Below are positions 17,517 to 28,570 of a stretch of DNA of 64,000 nucleotides, piece after piece; the first letter of the stretch is position 1, and the number at the start of each line of letters is the position of its first letter. Below the pieces are notes generated by a model, which saw only the letters and a list, made by a program, of their open reading frames with translations, was not told where the DNA came from and made no database searches. The position numbers and the translations under genes are program-made. The stretch comes from Chryseobacterium sp. (GTDB taxonomy: Bacteria > Bacteroidota > Bacteroidia > Flavobacteriales > Weeksellaceae): the NCBI RefSeq assembly GCF_029240215.1, contig NZ_JARBTK010000001.1, positions 558,001 to 622,000 on the forward strand, in the 5' to 3' direction.

Positions 17517-17618
17517 TTGAGATTTCTTTATATTCTGAATAAAACGAAAGTGTAATGAAGAATCATTTCTGTTACTAAAATTCCCCCTTTGTCAGAATGA
17601 TAAACGAATTAAAAATTT

Positions 17619-17651
17619 AGTTTCGGCGGGGCTGAAAGCCCCGCCGAAACT
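17619..17651. repeat. very GC-rich perfect hairpin between ggt and the symporter gene
   Basis: Fifteen-bp perfect stem (AGTTTCGGCGGGGCT / AGCCCCGCCGAAACT) with a GAA loop, strikingly GC-rich for this genome. No T-run follows on the plus strand, so it is not a standard terminator. It may be a REP-like element or an mRNA 3' stabiliser. Confidence 0.7.
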
Positions 17652-17717
17652 TCCCATGACATCCATATTATTATCCCAAGTAATTTTCTTACTTTTCAGC
17701 CTATAAATAAATACGCT

Positions 17718-18998
17718 TTGAAAGCCAAAAAAATCTACCAGCAACTTTACTTTCAGGTAATTGTTGCCATCATTGCAGGAATTCTTTTAGGAAAATTTTA
17801 TCCCGAATTGGGTGAAAAAATGAAACCTTTGGGTGACGGTTTCATCAAATTGGTCAAAATGATTATCGCTCCCGTCATCTTCATTACCCTGACTTTAGGA
17901 ATTGCTCACATGACCGACCTGAAAAAAGTAGGAAGAATTGCCGTAAAAGCAATGATCTACTTTTTCACATTTTCTACCTTGGCTTTAATTATTGGTTTAA
18001 TTGTAGGAAATCTTTTACATCCCGGATCTGGATTAAATATTGATCCAGCAAGTTTATCGGGTGACGTTTCTCAATATCAGCAAAAAGCTCACGCTACCAC
18101 ATTGACTGGTTTTCTGATGAATATTATTCCGGAAACTTTATTCAGTCCTTTGGTTGGTGATAATATTCTTCAGGTGCTTTTGGTGGCAATTTTGATGGGA
18201 GTTGCTTTGGTTTTAACAAAAGAAAAAAGCCAGAGAATTACCTATTTTTTACAGGATTTGGCAACACCGGTTTTCAAAATTGTACATATGCTGATGAAAC
18301 TGGCTCCGCTTGGCGCTTTTGGGGCAATGGCTTTTACCATAGGAAAATACGGACTCGCCTCCGTTTTAAATTTAATTTTTCTCGTGGGAACATTTTATAT
18401 TACTTCCGCCCTATTTGTAGTTTTGGTTTTGGGCGCAGTTGCTTGGTACAATGGTTTTAGCATATTTAAACTTATGTATTATCTGAAAGAAGAACTTCTT
18501 TTGGTTTTAGGAACAAGCTCTTCAGAATCTGCACTTCCGGGAATTATGGATAAGCTTGAAAAAGCCGGATGTTCCAAAGCCATTGTAGGATTGGTAGTTC
18601 CTACAGGTTATTCCTTTAATCTTGACGGAACTAATATTTACATGACATTGGCCTCTCTTTTTATTGCTCAGGCTTTAAATATTGATCTTTCACTTGAGAA
18701 ACAGCTGATGCTTCTTCTGGTGGCCATGTTAAGTTCAAAAGGTGCTGCAGGAGTTACAGGAGCAGGATTTGTGACTTTAGCCGCAACATTAGCTGTAGTG
18801 CCTGAAATTCCGATTGCGGGAATGACTTTGATTTTGGGAATTGATAAATTTATGAGTGAATGTCGAGCTTTGACCAATGTTATCGGGAATTCTGTGGCAA
18901 CTGTGGTGGTTGCAAACTGGGAAAAACAGTTGGATAAAAATCAACTGAAATATTCTTTGGATCATCCAAATGAGGTGGAGAAAAAACTGGAAGTTTAA
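17718..18998 (+). CDS. dicarboxylate/amino acid:cation symporter (DAACS, GltP/DctA-like)
   Basis: 426-residue inner-membrane protein of the glutamate/C4-dicarboxylate symporter family. Signature segments are the re-entrant loop HP1 [20 protein letters not shown] (Ser-rich motif), TM7 [21 protein letters not shown] with the NxDGT cation motif, HP2 [18 protein letters not shown], and TM8 [20 protein letters not shown] with the D and R/N substrate residues. Eight transmembrane helices are expected. The SSSESALP form with MSECR suggests acidic amino acids or dicarboxylates as substrate. The only usable N-terminal start is TTG at 17718; the first ATG would delete the start of TM1. Confidence 0.88.
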   Translation: MKAKKIYQQLYFQVIVAIIAGILLGKFYPELGEKMKPLGDGFIKLVKMIIAPVIFITLTLGIAHMTDLKKVGRIAVKAMIYFFTFSTLALIIGLIVGNLLHPGSGLNIDPASLSGDVSQYQQKAHATTLTGFLMNIIPETLFSPLVGDNILQVLLVAILMGVALVLTKEKSQRITYFLQDLATPVFKIVHMLMKLAPLGAFGAMAFTIGKYGLASVLNLIFLVGTFYITSALFVVLVLGAVAWYNGFSIFKLMYYLKEELLLVLGTSSSESALPGIMDKLEKAGCSKAIVGLVVPTGYSFNLDGTNIYMTLASLFIAQALNIDLSLEKQLMLLLVAMLSSKGAAGVTGAGFVTLAATLAVVPEIPIAGMTLILGIDKFMSECRALTNVIGNSVATVVVANWEKQLDKNQLKYSLDHPNEVEKKLEV

Positions 18999-19029
18999 TT
19001 TTTTATTTTTGATATAATTTGTACTCGAA

Positions 19030-19094
19030 TTGTCATTCCGGAGGAATCTCAACATCGCATAAAAACATAGTTTAGATTCCTACGGAATGACAAA
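19030..19094. repeat. GTCATTCCG-type inverted repeat, copy 1
   Basis: Outer arms TTGTCATTCCGGAGGAATCT and AGATTCCTACGGAATGACAA are inverted copies of each other, separated by about 24 nt. The same repeat recurs at 32333-32392 and 47491-47574. Likely a small dispersed palindromic or MITE-like element. Confidence 0.8.
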
Positions 19095-19138
19095 CTTAGC
19101 GTATTACTTTGACAAGATTTTCTAATGAAGACAAAAAT

Positions 19139-19212
19139 CCCAGCCCCGATTGAAGTGGAAATCCTTTTTTGAAAAAAAAGATTGCAACGGAAAGCGGGAA
19201 ATAGCTCCTGAA
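19139..19212 (+). repeat. structured dispersed repeat resembling the Flavo-1 RNA motif, copy 1
   Basis: Begins CAGCCCCGATTGAAGTGGAA, contains a hairpin with A/T-rich arms, and ends GCGGGAAATAGCTCCTG. Ends and hairpin are complementary in the pattern I recall for the Flavo-1 RNA motif of Flavobacteriia. Related sequences occur at 32431 (+) and 38229 (-). Assignment to that motif is from memory. Confidence 0.6.
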
Positions 19213-19215
19213 AAA

Positions 19216-19240
19216 TGAGTAATTGGTAATGGGTAATAGA
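19216..19240 (+). repeat. heptad array (GGTAAT-type, period 7)
   Basis: Three successive 7-nt units, TGAGTAA TTGGTAA TGGGTAA followed by TAGA. It is directly downstream of the Flavo-1-like repeat. One of several 7-nt periodic tracts in the window. Confidence 0.6.
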
Positions 19241-19278
19241 TTCTTAATTCATCAGAATGACAGACCAAATGTAATGAT

Positions 19279-20130
19279 CTATATCAAAATATTTAAACTT
19301 GCAGGCTGAACTTTAATATGAATCGGTGATTTGATTTTGTTGAATTCGCCATCGAGATGCCAGTTTTTGGTATTTACTTTAAATTCGACTTCTGAAACTG
19401 GTAAATAGGTGATGTAATCGTCTTCTTTGAGTTTTTTTGTAAACATTCTGAAAGCAAAGAGTGGCGAATACGTCAATGGAAATTTTTTAACCAAAACCAT
19501 ATCAACCAAACCGTCACTTTTGCTCGCCATCGGAGCAATATAAGCGTTGTTACCAAATTGACGGGTGTTTGCGATGTTGACCATCAGATATTTTCCGTTG
19601 TGCTGCTGATATTTTTCGTCCAAAAATTTGAGTTTAATGGGCTTGTAATTAAAAAAAGTTTTGAGTGAAACTTTGATGTAATTTTTAAATCCACGATCGG
19701 TTTTTTCAAACTCTTTTACGACTTTTCCATCAAATCCGGTTCCCGAAACATTGATCGACAACCTTTCATTAACCGTGAAAGTATCTATTTTCCTCGATTT
19801 TCTGTGATTTAGTTTTTCTATAAGCTCGTCTAAATTTTTGCTGAACTGTGTCTCGTTTGAAAAACCATTTCCCGAACCAGCAGGAAAAATCGCCAGAATT
19901 TTTTCTGTATCAATCAGATTTTTCGCCACCGTAGAAATCGTACCGTCTCCGCCGATTGCGACGAAAATATCTATATCAGAAAAATGTTTCTGAATAAACT
20001 CATCAGTTCCCGGAATAGACTCCGAGATGTAATATAACGGATTTTCGACTTTTTTTGTAAGCTCATTGAGAAATGGCTGATAATTCTTTTTCGCCGAAAA
20101 AGGATTGATAATAAAAGCTACTTTTTCCAT
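19279..20130 (-). CDS. diacylglycerol kinase family lipid kinase
   Basis: 283-residue protein of the DagK/YegS/sphingosine-kinase family, phosphorylating a lipid alcohol with ATP. It has the N-terminal VAFIINPFSAKK strand, the ATP motif AIGGDGTISTVAKNL near residue 60, the FPAGSGNGFSNET motif near residue 83, and the catalytic-site segment SKSDGLVDMVLV near residue 208. Possible roles are recycling diacylglycerol or making phospho-ceramide-like lipids, which occur in this phylum. Start ATG 20130 is preferred to GTG 20136, because the promoter element TATTTTTG (20136-20143) overlaps the GTG. Confidence 0.85.
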   Translation of the reverse strand: MEKVAFIINPFSAKKNYQPFLNELTKKVENPLYYISESIPGTDEFIQKHFSDIDIFVAIGGDGTISTVAKNLIDTEKILAIFPAGSGNGFSNETQFSKNLDELIEKLNHRKSRKIDTFTVNERLSINVSGTGFDGKVVKEFEKTDRGFKNYIKVSLKTFFNYKPIKLKFLDEKYQQHNGKYLMVNIANTRQFGNNAYIAPMASKSDGLVDMVLVKKFPLTYSPLFAFRMFTKKLKEDDYITYLPVSEVEFKVNTKNWHLDGEFNKIKSPIHIKVQPASLNILI

Positions 20131-20135
20131 TGCCA

Positions 20136-20143
20136 CAAAAATA
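20136..20143 (-). promoter_or_regulatory. minus-7 element TATTTTTG of the lipid kinase gene
   Basis: Exact TAnnTTTG match ending 5 nt before the ATG at 20130, so the mRNA would be nearly leaderless. Confidence 0.5.
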
Positions 20144-20145
20144 AA

Positions 20146-20172
20146 AAAATGCTTCCTGATTTGGAAGCATTA
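20146..20172 (-). terminator. terminator of the RsiV-like lipoprotein gene
   Basis: Hairpin AATGCTTCC / GGAAGCATT followed by T-rich sequence on the minus strand, immediately downstream of the stop at 20176. Confidence 0.75.
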
Positions 20173-20175
20173 ATA

Positions 20176-21003
20176 TTAATTAATTTTCATTCTTTCTTTA
20201 AATTGCTCATTGATAGTTCCTTTCAGTTCTTCCCAAGACACAGGAATTATAATATCTCCCGCTGCAAAAGCCGCAATCTCGTAAGGACTGTAATGGAAAT
20301 ATAGGTTTTTGTCATCAAAATAAAAATTATCGCTCGCTGGAATAGATTCAAGCAAAAGCATATCAGAATTTTTAACCGCTCCTTGAGAATCGGTAGTTCC
20401 ACTTGGAATGTTGTTGATATTCTTCATCAAAAGCGCCTCTAATCTTGCTTTTGGCATCGTTGTAATGTCCTTCAAAGCAACTCTTTTATTGTTTTTTAAG
20501 TCAAAAACTCTTTCAACAAAACCATAATTCCCGTGTGCCCCTCCTTCATAAGAAGAATACATATACTCGATCTGTAAAAAATCGTTTGAATGTGATTTCA
20601 GTTTCATAAATGATCCTGTATCCCACGTTTGAGGATGCTGAATATCTGCAATCCAATCGTTATCTTTTCCTTTAACGGAAGCAAAATATTGATCTTTATC
20701 TTTATCTAAAAATTTCTGTAAACCTTGTTTTGAAAAATCTGTAATTCCTTTTTTGTCGTAATAGATACTGTCTAGAAGTGCCTTGTCTTTGAGAGTCGGA
20801 AAAACAAGCATTTTAGCTTCATACTTTAATGAAAGCAAATTGTTGACCTTTGCTGAATCACTCAATTTAACAGAATCAACAAAGAATTTTTCCGGAACTT
20901 TGGTTTCCGTAGTATTTAATTCTGCGTTCTGAGAATCTGTTTTCTTGCAAGATGTAACAGCAAATATCGTAGACAATGCGAGAATAGCGAAGGTATTTTT
21001 CAT
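20176..21003 (-). CDS. RsiV-family (DUF3298/DUF4163) lipoprotein
   Basis: 275-residue lipoprotein: signal peptide with lipobox AVTSC at Cys19, so it is lipid-anchored and probably faces the periplasm. The mature part ends in the DUF3298 domain, recognisable by SSYEGGAHGNYGF near residue 153 and YFHYSPYEIAAFAAGDIIIPVSW near residue 235. RsiV, an anti-sigma factor of Bacillus that also binds lysozyme, contains this domain, but there is no transmembrane anchor or sigma-binding segment here. It is therefore more likely an envelope or peptidoglycan-related binding protein. Monocistronic with terminator. Confidence 0.82.
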   Translation of the reverse strand: MKNTFAILALSTIFAVTSCKKTDSQNAELNTTETKVPEKFFVDSVKLSDSAKVNNLLSLKYEAKMLVFPTLKDKALLDSIYYDKKGITDFSKQGLQKFLDKDKDQYFASVKGKDNDWIADIQHPQTWDTGSFMKLKSHSNDFLQIEYMYSSYEGGAHGNYGFVERVFDLKNNKRVALKDITTMPKARLEALLMKNINNIPSGTTDSQGAVKNSDMLLLESIPASDNFYFDDKNLYFHYSPYEIAAFAAGDIIIPVSWEELKGTINEQFKERMKIN

Positions 21004-21028
21004 AAATTATTATTTTGTCTAATAATGC

Positions 21029-21058
21029 AAAAACCATTCAAAAGATGAATGGTTTTTA
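21029..21058. terminator. bidirectional terminator between DUF3857 and RsiV-like genes
   Basis: Hairpin AAAAACCATTCA / TGAATGGTTTTT with a 5-nt loop and a T-run on each strand side. Confidence 0.78.
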
Positions 21059-21083
21059 AATATTTCGGTTAATTTTTATAAAT

Positions 21084-23021
21084 TTATTTTTTAATCAGAC
21101 TCATCACCTGATTTTCGCTGTCAGAAATCACTTTCCAGATTTGTTTGAAAGCCGGATAATATTCTTTGGGATAATCTGCACTTGCAATCTCAAATTTAGA
21201 AACGGTGATAATTTTATTTTCTTTCTTTTCTACAACGTAAGAATAGCTTATTTCTTTATCTTCTGTCACAATCTTTTTACTTTTAGGCAAATCTGCAACA
21301 TCATATCCTTCAGGAATTTCTATTTCTACGATTTTTGTTTTACTAATTGGTGAAATAAAATCGATCATATATTTTCTCTCTTCCTGCTGATCAAAATCGT
21401 TGGTTGTCTGATGCAAAAATAATAGCGGATTGATGATTTTTCTTTTCCCAAGATTATCCATCAAATTGCCCGATTCAAAATTCATGGTAGATCTGAATTC
21501 TCCTGTATCCAAAACTCTTGAGCTGATATTGGAAAAGTCTACTGAAAAATTTTCTTTGTACTGTTTTTTGTATTTATCAGGATTCTCGTCAAAATTTTCT
21601 TTTGCATTTAATGCAAACAAACCTTCATCATCATCTTGATACTGCCCTGTTACAGTACCATCAGGATTTATTTTCGCTTTTGTTGTGTGAGTAGAATAGC
21701 TCATTTTGATGTTATTCAGGGAAATTACTTCAGCTTTGTCATCTCTCAGCAAAAGTCCGTTGCTATTCCAAACTCTACTTGGCAGAATCCCTTCTTTTGC
21801 CTGCTTAGATGTTGCATCAAAAAGGTATATATCTTTTCCTATTTCTATCGCTGCAATTACATAATTAAAGTTTCCGATGTTTGGAAATGTAAGATTGACA
21901 TATCCGTTTTTTACTGTGGAAATCAAAATTGGATACGCTTTTAGATGCTCCGTTCTCAACATATTAATCAACACAAGATTAATATCACCTGTATTTCCTG
22001 TTTTAGTTTTATTTAACTCTTTGATACCGTTTTCTGTGTAGAAACCATATGTTTGATTCCATGTGTAAGAATTTTTAACATGATCAAAAATTGAATTCGC
22101 TTTTTTTAGTTCATCTTTTTCTTCAGAAATATTTTTCGGAATCAAATCTTTTACCAATCGGTCTTTTTTATATTGCAAACCGAATTCCTCATGATCCCAC
22201 AATTTTTTTCTAATGTCTTCCCAAGTAGAAGTGTATGTTTTTAAGCCATTGTTAAAGAATGTAGAATGAAGCTCTGCACGTATTTTAGTTCTGTAATTAT
22301 CACTATTCTTTACAAATTTCTCTGCTTTGAAAGCCTTTAGATTTTCGTAAGCAAATCTATATGTTTTAGAGTCTGCTCCATATAGAAACTCATCACCCAC
22401 TTTTTTATGCTTAGGAGTCAGACTACCCGTAAAGTCAATGTGGTAAGACATATTGGTAGGTGCATCCAATACATATTCAGAATACATTGAAGGTGTATCT
22501 AATTCCATATAAATCAACGGAATTTCATACAAAAATGGTGAGGTAACCTCATATTGATACTCAATCACCGAGCCATTTTTGATGTTGGGGAAAGCAAACT
22601 TATTTACAGTCGTATATTTATTTTCTTTTGATTTGAATTTCGAACTTTTATCAACTCTAGTTTCAGCTATCTGATCATTTTCAAGATTATAAACATAGGC
22701 TTTTACAGAATTGAGTATTTCCCGGCTTCCCGTATTGTTATCATATAAGGAAATATCCAAATTTAACCAGTCTTCAGATTTATCTTTGTCATAAATCTTT
22801 ACTCTGTAAGCATATTTTTTTATCAATTGACCGTTATAAGGATCTACACGATAATGTATCGAACGATAAAGAATTTCTGCCGGAGCTTTTTCATCAATAT
22901 TTGATTTTGCTTTCTTTAAATCTTCAATTGTGAATTTTGGCATTTTCAGGAACTCATGTTTCTGTGCAAAGACGGAAGAACTCATCACGATTACACAGAG
23001 AACTAAAAATATTTTTTTCAT
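21084..23021 (-). CDS. exported DUF3857 protein with degenerate transglutaminase domain
   Basis: 645 residues: signal peptide (ending SSVFA-Q), N-terminal DUF3857 beta domain (about 50-240), and a central transglutaminase-like domain. The sequence GNTGDINLVLINML (about 342) sits where catalytic members have GDC: the nucleophile Cys is replaced by Thr344. The expected catalytic His position reads FNYVIA (Tyr387), while Asp402 in YLFDATSK remains. Enzymatic activity is therefore unlikely, and the protein probably serves as a binding or envelope scaffold. It lies 2 nt downstream of a paralogue that keeps the catalytic residues, so the two are co-transcribed. Confidence 0.82.
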   Translation of the reverse strand: MKKIFLVLCVIVMSSSVFAQKHEFLKMPKFTIEDLKKAKSNIDEKAPAEILYRSIHYRVDPYNGQLIKKYAYRVKIYDKDKSEDWLNLDISLYDNNTGSREILNSVKAYVYNLENDQIAETRVDKSSKFKSKENKYTTVNKFAFPNIKNGSVIEYQYEVTSPFLYEIPLIYMELDTPSMYSEYVLDAPTNMSYHIDFTGSLTPKHKKVGDEFLYGADSKTYRFAYENLKAFKAEKFVKNSDNYRTKIRAELHSTFFNNGLKTYTSTWEDIRKKLWDHEEFGLQYKKDRLVKDLIPKNISEEKDELKKANSIFDHVKNSYTWNQTYGFYTENGIKELNKTKTGNTGDINLVLINMLRTEHLKAYPILISTVKNGYVNLTFPNIGNFNYVIAAIEIGKDIYLFDATSKQAKEGILPSRVWNSNGLLLRDDKAEVISLNNIKMSYSTHTTKAKINPDGTVTGQYQDDDEGLFALNAKENFDENPDKYKKQYKENFSVDFSNISSRVLDTGEFRSTMNFESGNLMDNLGKRKIINPLLFLHQTTNDFDQQEERKYMIDFISPISKTKIVEIEIPEGYDVADLPKSKKIVTEDKEISYSYVVEKKENKIITVSKFEIASADYPKEYYPAFKQIWKVISDSENQVMSLIKK

Positions 23022-23023
23022 TC

Positions 23024-24919
23024 TTATGATTTTTTTGATATTAAGATTTTTGAATTATCGGCGTTCATTATTTTTTTTCTGAAATTGACGTAATCGTTGT
23101 ATTTTTCTTTAGAATAAATTCCTTTTTTTATATTAATGCTTCTTTTTACCACAAGCTGATCTTGTTTTTTCTCAAAAGTCAGCATGTAAGTTCCAAAATC
23201 TGAGGTCAGAATTCCGTTTTGCGGCATTTCTTCAATAATGTAATTAGAAGGAAGCTGAAAAACAATTTCATAATCGTCTTCATAAGAAAATCTGTTTTCA
23301 AATGGCAACTGACGGTTTTCATCCTGATGATAAAAACCTGTAGAATAAATAGGAACCGCTCTGAAAATAAAACTGTCGCCCATCATTTTGGAATAATTTG
23401 AGGCTTTAAAATTCAAATCAAAATCTATTGAAGCCAAATCTTTATTGTTGATAAAATTATTCATTTCCACATTTTCAAAATTCAAACTCGAAAATTTAGA
23501 TTTCACCGCTTCATTTTTATCTTTTTGAGAAAGTGAAATGTAGCTTAAATTAAAATCATATTGATTTCCTGTGTATGAAAATTTCCCTTTTCCGGAGATT
23601 GTTTTATCAGGATTGATCTGAATATTCAGTATTTGTTTCTCTTTATTTTGCTGTGATGTATAGCTCGGAGTTTCCATAACCTCAATACCGGTTGGCATTA
23701 CAGCTAAAACATTTCGGTCTGTTGTATGATAACTTAAATGGTTGAAAGCAATATCCTGAGAAGTGTTTTCTAGCCAAATATTGCCTTTTTCTGTAGGAAC
23801 CATTAAAATAATGTGATTTCCACCCATTTTCGGAAAGTCTTTATCAAAAGAAATCGGAGACTCGTTGGAATTGATTTTACAATAATAAGATGGAATTCCC
23901 GCTTCGTCAAGAAGCGTTTTCATATAATTACTTAGCCCTTTACAATCTCCATAACCTTTTTTCTGAACTTCATCCGGCATCATTGGTTGCCAACCGCCAA
24001 TTCCTAGAGCCACAAAAATATATCGTGTTTTGCTCTGCATATACTGAAATATTTTTTTCACTTTATCTTCCGTGCTTCCTGAAAGATTGAGTGCAGCAAT
24101 TTCAGATTTGATCTGAGGTGTAGAAACCGATACCGGAGTCAAAAGATTATTGTGATACCAAAGTCCGAAATCTTTCCATGAGGTGATATTCCCTTTTTTA
24201 CCCACCAAGTTGAATTGATCCAGAGAGAAACTCACTTTGGGCAAAATTTTCTGCGGATTGGGAACCAATTCTGCATTATCAATTGCCGGAACATTCTGAT
24301 AAGTGTACAATTTTTCGTTTCCGTTGTCCTGAATATCAACAGCAGAATATTTAAAAGGAGATTCGTAAGTTTTTGAACGAAGATTGATCCCAGATTTATT
24401 GACAATTTTAAAACTGCTTTTCTCTAATGAAATATTGTAATCATAAAATGGCGTAAAATCAGGAATAAAAATAGTATTCTGATCTTTCTGATCATAGCTA
24501 AACTCTACCGTATAAGGAAATGATGTCGGTGTATAAGGCAAAACCATCACTCTGTTATCCGAGTAAAAAGTTCCCTGAGAATTGGCCGCCACATCTGAGA
24601 AATCACTTTTTGAGAAGCTTTTCACTTTAGTTCCCTTTTCATCAAATATGATGACCTTTACATTTGAGATAACATCCCCTTTTTCGTAATAAATCTTGGG
24701 AATGGAATAGCTTATCGCATCTTTATTTAAAATGGTAACTGCAGAAAGATTTCTGTAAACAATTTCATCAATTTTATTGATCTCAACGACTGTGCTTTCA
24801 TTTCTTATGACTACACTTGCATTTTTCTTAAGATTTTCGCTGATTTCTGAGACTGGATAACTTTGCGAGTAATACAATGATGCTAACGAAAAAGCACCTA
24901 AGCAAAGAATTTTCATCAT
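23024..24919 (-). CDS. exported DUF3857 / transglutaminase-like protein
   Basis: 631 residues with a signal peptide (cleavage near YYSQS), a DUF3857 N-terminal domain and a transglutaminase-like core. Cys326 in GYGDCKGLSNYMKTLL and His369 in GGNHIILMV are the expected catalytic pair. The third position near residue 385 reads LENTS rather than the common D-x-T. Family members act outside the cytoplasm and may cleave or cross-link peptides. Tandem paralogue of the downstream gene with 2-nt spacing. A TATTTTTG promoter element lies at 24936-24943. Start ATG 24919; an equally good ATG follows one codon later. Confidence 0.82.
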   Translation of the reverse strand: MMKILCLGAFSLASLYYSQSYPVSEISENLKKNASVVIRNESTVVEINKIDEIVYRNLSAVTILNKDAISYSIPKIYYEKGDVISNVKVIIFDEKGTKVKSFSKSDFSDVAANSQGTFYSDNRVMVLPYTPTSFPYTVEFSYDQKDQNTIFIPDFTPFYDYNISLEKSSFKIVNKSGINLRSKTYESPFKYSAVDIQDNGNEKLYTYQNVPAIDNAELVPNPQKILPKVSFSLDQFNLVGKKGNITSWKDFGLWYHNNLLTPVSVSTPQIKSEIAALNLSGSTEDKVKKIFQYMQSKTRYIFVALGIGGWQPMMPDEVQKKGYGDCKGLSNYMKTLLDEAGIPSYYCKINSNESPISFDKDFPKMGGNHIILMVPTEKGNIWLENTSQDIAFNHLSYHTTDRNVLAVMPTGIEVMETPSYTSQQNKEKQILNIQINPDKTISGKGKFSYTGNQYDFNLSYISLSQKDKNEAVKSKFSSLNFENVEMNNFINNKDLASIDFDLNFKASNYSKMMGDSFIFRAVPIYSTGFYHQDENRQLPFENRFSYEDDYEIVFQLPSNYIIEEMPQNGILTSDFGTYMLTFEKKQDQLVVKRSINIKKGIYSKEKYNDYVNFRKKIMNADNSKILISKKS

Positions 24920-24935
24920 GGTTATTTAATTTCCC

Positions 24936-24943
24936 CAAAAATA
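24936..24943 (-). promoter_or_regulatory. minus-7 element TATTTTTG of the DUF3857 gene pair
   Basis: Exact TAnnTTTG match upstream of the ATG at 24919. Confidence 0.5.
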
Positions 24944-25013
24944 TAAAAATTCTTAATAAAATGTTAAATAATTATCGTTAATATGAGATTTATTAGTTTT
25001 TTTAAACGCAAAA

Positions 25014-25043
25014 AAAAGACTCCATTAAAAATGAAGTCTTTAA
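25014..25043 (-). terminator. terminator of gyrB
   Basis: Hairpin AAAGACTCCATT / AATGAAGTCTTT with one mismatch and T-rich flank on the minus strand, about 20 nt after the gyrB stop. Confidence 0.75.
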
Positions 25044-25062
25044 ATATTATTTCAGAAGATGA

Positions 25063-27090
<2,028 letters not shown>

Positions 27091-27226
27091 TTATCCTAAA
27101 ATTTGAATGATTTGTTCAACAAAAAAACAATAAAGTTACAATGCAGATTTGAATTGATTGCAATGTTTTAAATCATATAAAGTTACCATAATTTTATCCG
27201 TAACTTTCAGCTGAAAAATTGATATT

Positions 27227-28570
27227 ATGGATGATTTCATTGCAGCACGCGCTCAAATGGCACTCTCGTTAGGCTTTCATATTATATTTGCCTGCGTTGG
27301 AATGGTAATGCCGTTTTTGATGGCTTTTGCCCACTGGAAATATCTGAAAACAGGAAACGAAATTTATAAAGGTCTCACCAAAGCATGGAGCAAAGGTGTC
27401 GCAATTCTTTTTGCAACCGGAGCCGTTTCAGGAACAATGCTTTCGTTTGAATTGGGATTGCTTTGGCCGGGATTTATGAAACACGCAGGTCCTATTTTCG
27501 GAATGCCTTTTTCTCTTGAGGGAACGGCATTTTTTATTGAGGCAATTGCTATCGGTTTTTTCCTTTACGGTTGGGATAAATTTAATAAATGGTTTCACTG
27601 GTTTTGCGGATTTTTAGTTGGCTTGAGCGGATTAGCTTCCGGGATTCTTGTTGTTGCGGCTAATGCTTGGATGAACTCTCCTGCAGGTTTTGATTATATA
27701 AATGGAGAATATGTAAATATTGACCCAATAAAAGCAATGTTTAATGAGGCTTGGTTTCCACAAGCTTTACATATGACGGTGGCTGCATTTTGTGCAACAG
27801 GTTTTGCTGTTGCGGGAGTTCATGCATTATTAATTATGAGAAAGAAAAATGTAGAATTTCATACCAAAGCTTTTAAAATTGCCGCAGCTTTTGCGCTTGT
27901 CGGTGCTTTTGGTGCTCCATTAAGTGGTGATGTTGCTGCAAAATCTGTTGCAGAAAGGCAACCCATAAAATTAGCTGCAATGGAAGCTCATTTTGAAACT
28001 GAAAAAGGTGCTGCATTCGTTTTGGGTGGAATTCCTGATGAAGAAAAAGGAGAAATAAAATATGCTCTAAAAATTCCAAAAGTTTTAAGTTTTCTGGTAA
28101 GTAATGATTTTGATGCTGAAGTAAAAGGCTTAAATGATTTTCCGAGAGACGAATGGCCTCCTGTAGCTGTTGTACACTATGCTTTTCAGATCATGATTTT
28201 CTTTGGAGTCGTGATGATCTGTATCGGAAGTTTGTATCTCTACTCTTTCTTTTTCAAAAAAGAATGGCTGACGAAAAACTGGCTGTTAAAGACATTTCTT
28301 TTCGCAACACCTTTCGGATATATTGCTCTGGAAGCCGGCTGGACAGTCACTGAAGTCGGCCGACAACCCTGGATTATCTACGGTATTATGAAAACCGCAG
28401 ATGCTGTTACTCCGATGCCGGGAATTCAGTATTCATTTTACTTTTTTACTGCTATTTTCATTTCATTATCATTGATTATCATTTTTCTTTTGAGAAGACA
28501 GATACAAATGGTTCCGAGACTTTATGATCCGACCGATGCGCAGTTTAACTCTAAAAACAAAAAATCATGA
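27227..28570 (+). CDS. cydA: cytochrome bd quinol oxidase subunit I
   Basis: Inner-membrane subunit of the high-affinity terminal oxidase, carrying hemes b558, b595 and d. The 447-residue protein begins with the typical ARAQMALSLGFHIIFACVGM (His18 is the heme b595 axial ligand). It shows the GRQPWIIYGIMKTADAVTP motif near residue 388 and multiple transmembrane segments. The quinol-binding Q-loop looks short, so this is the S-type of CydA. CydB follows with a 4-base overlap (ATGA), so the pair is translationally coupled. No cydX-like peptide is seen. Confidence 0.95.
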   Translation: MDDFIAARAQMALSLGFHIIFACVGMVMPFLMAFAHWKYLKTGNEIYKGLTKAWSKGVAILFATGAVSGTMLSFELGLLWPGFMKHAGPIFGMPFSLEGTAFFIEAIAIGFFLYGWDKFNKWFHWFCGFLVGLSGLASGILVVAANAWMNSPAGFDYINGEYVNIDPIKAMFNEAWFPQALHMTVAAFCATGFAVAGVHALLIMRKKNVEFHTKAFKIAAAFALVGAFGAPLSGDVAAKSVAERQPIKLAAMEAHFETEKGAAFVLGGIPDEEKGEIKYALKIPKVLSFLVSNDFDAEVKGLNDFPRDEWPPVAVVHYAFQIMIFFGVVMICIGSLYLYSFFFKKEWLTKNWLLKTFLFATPFGYIALEAGWTVTEVGRQPWIIYGIMKTADAVTPMPGIQYSFYFFTAIFISLSLIIIFLLRRQIQMVPRLYDPTDAQFNSKNKKS

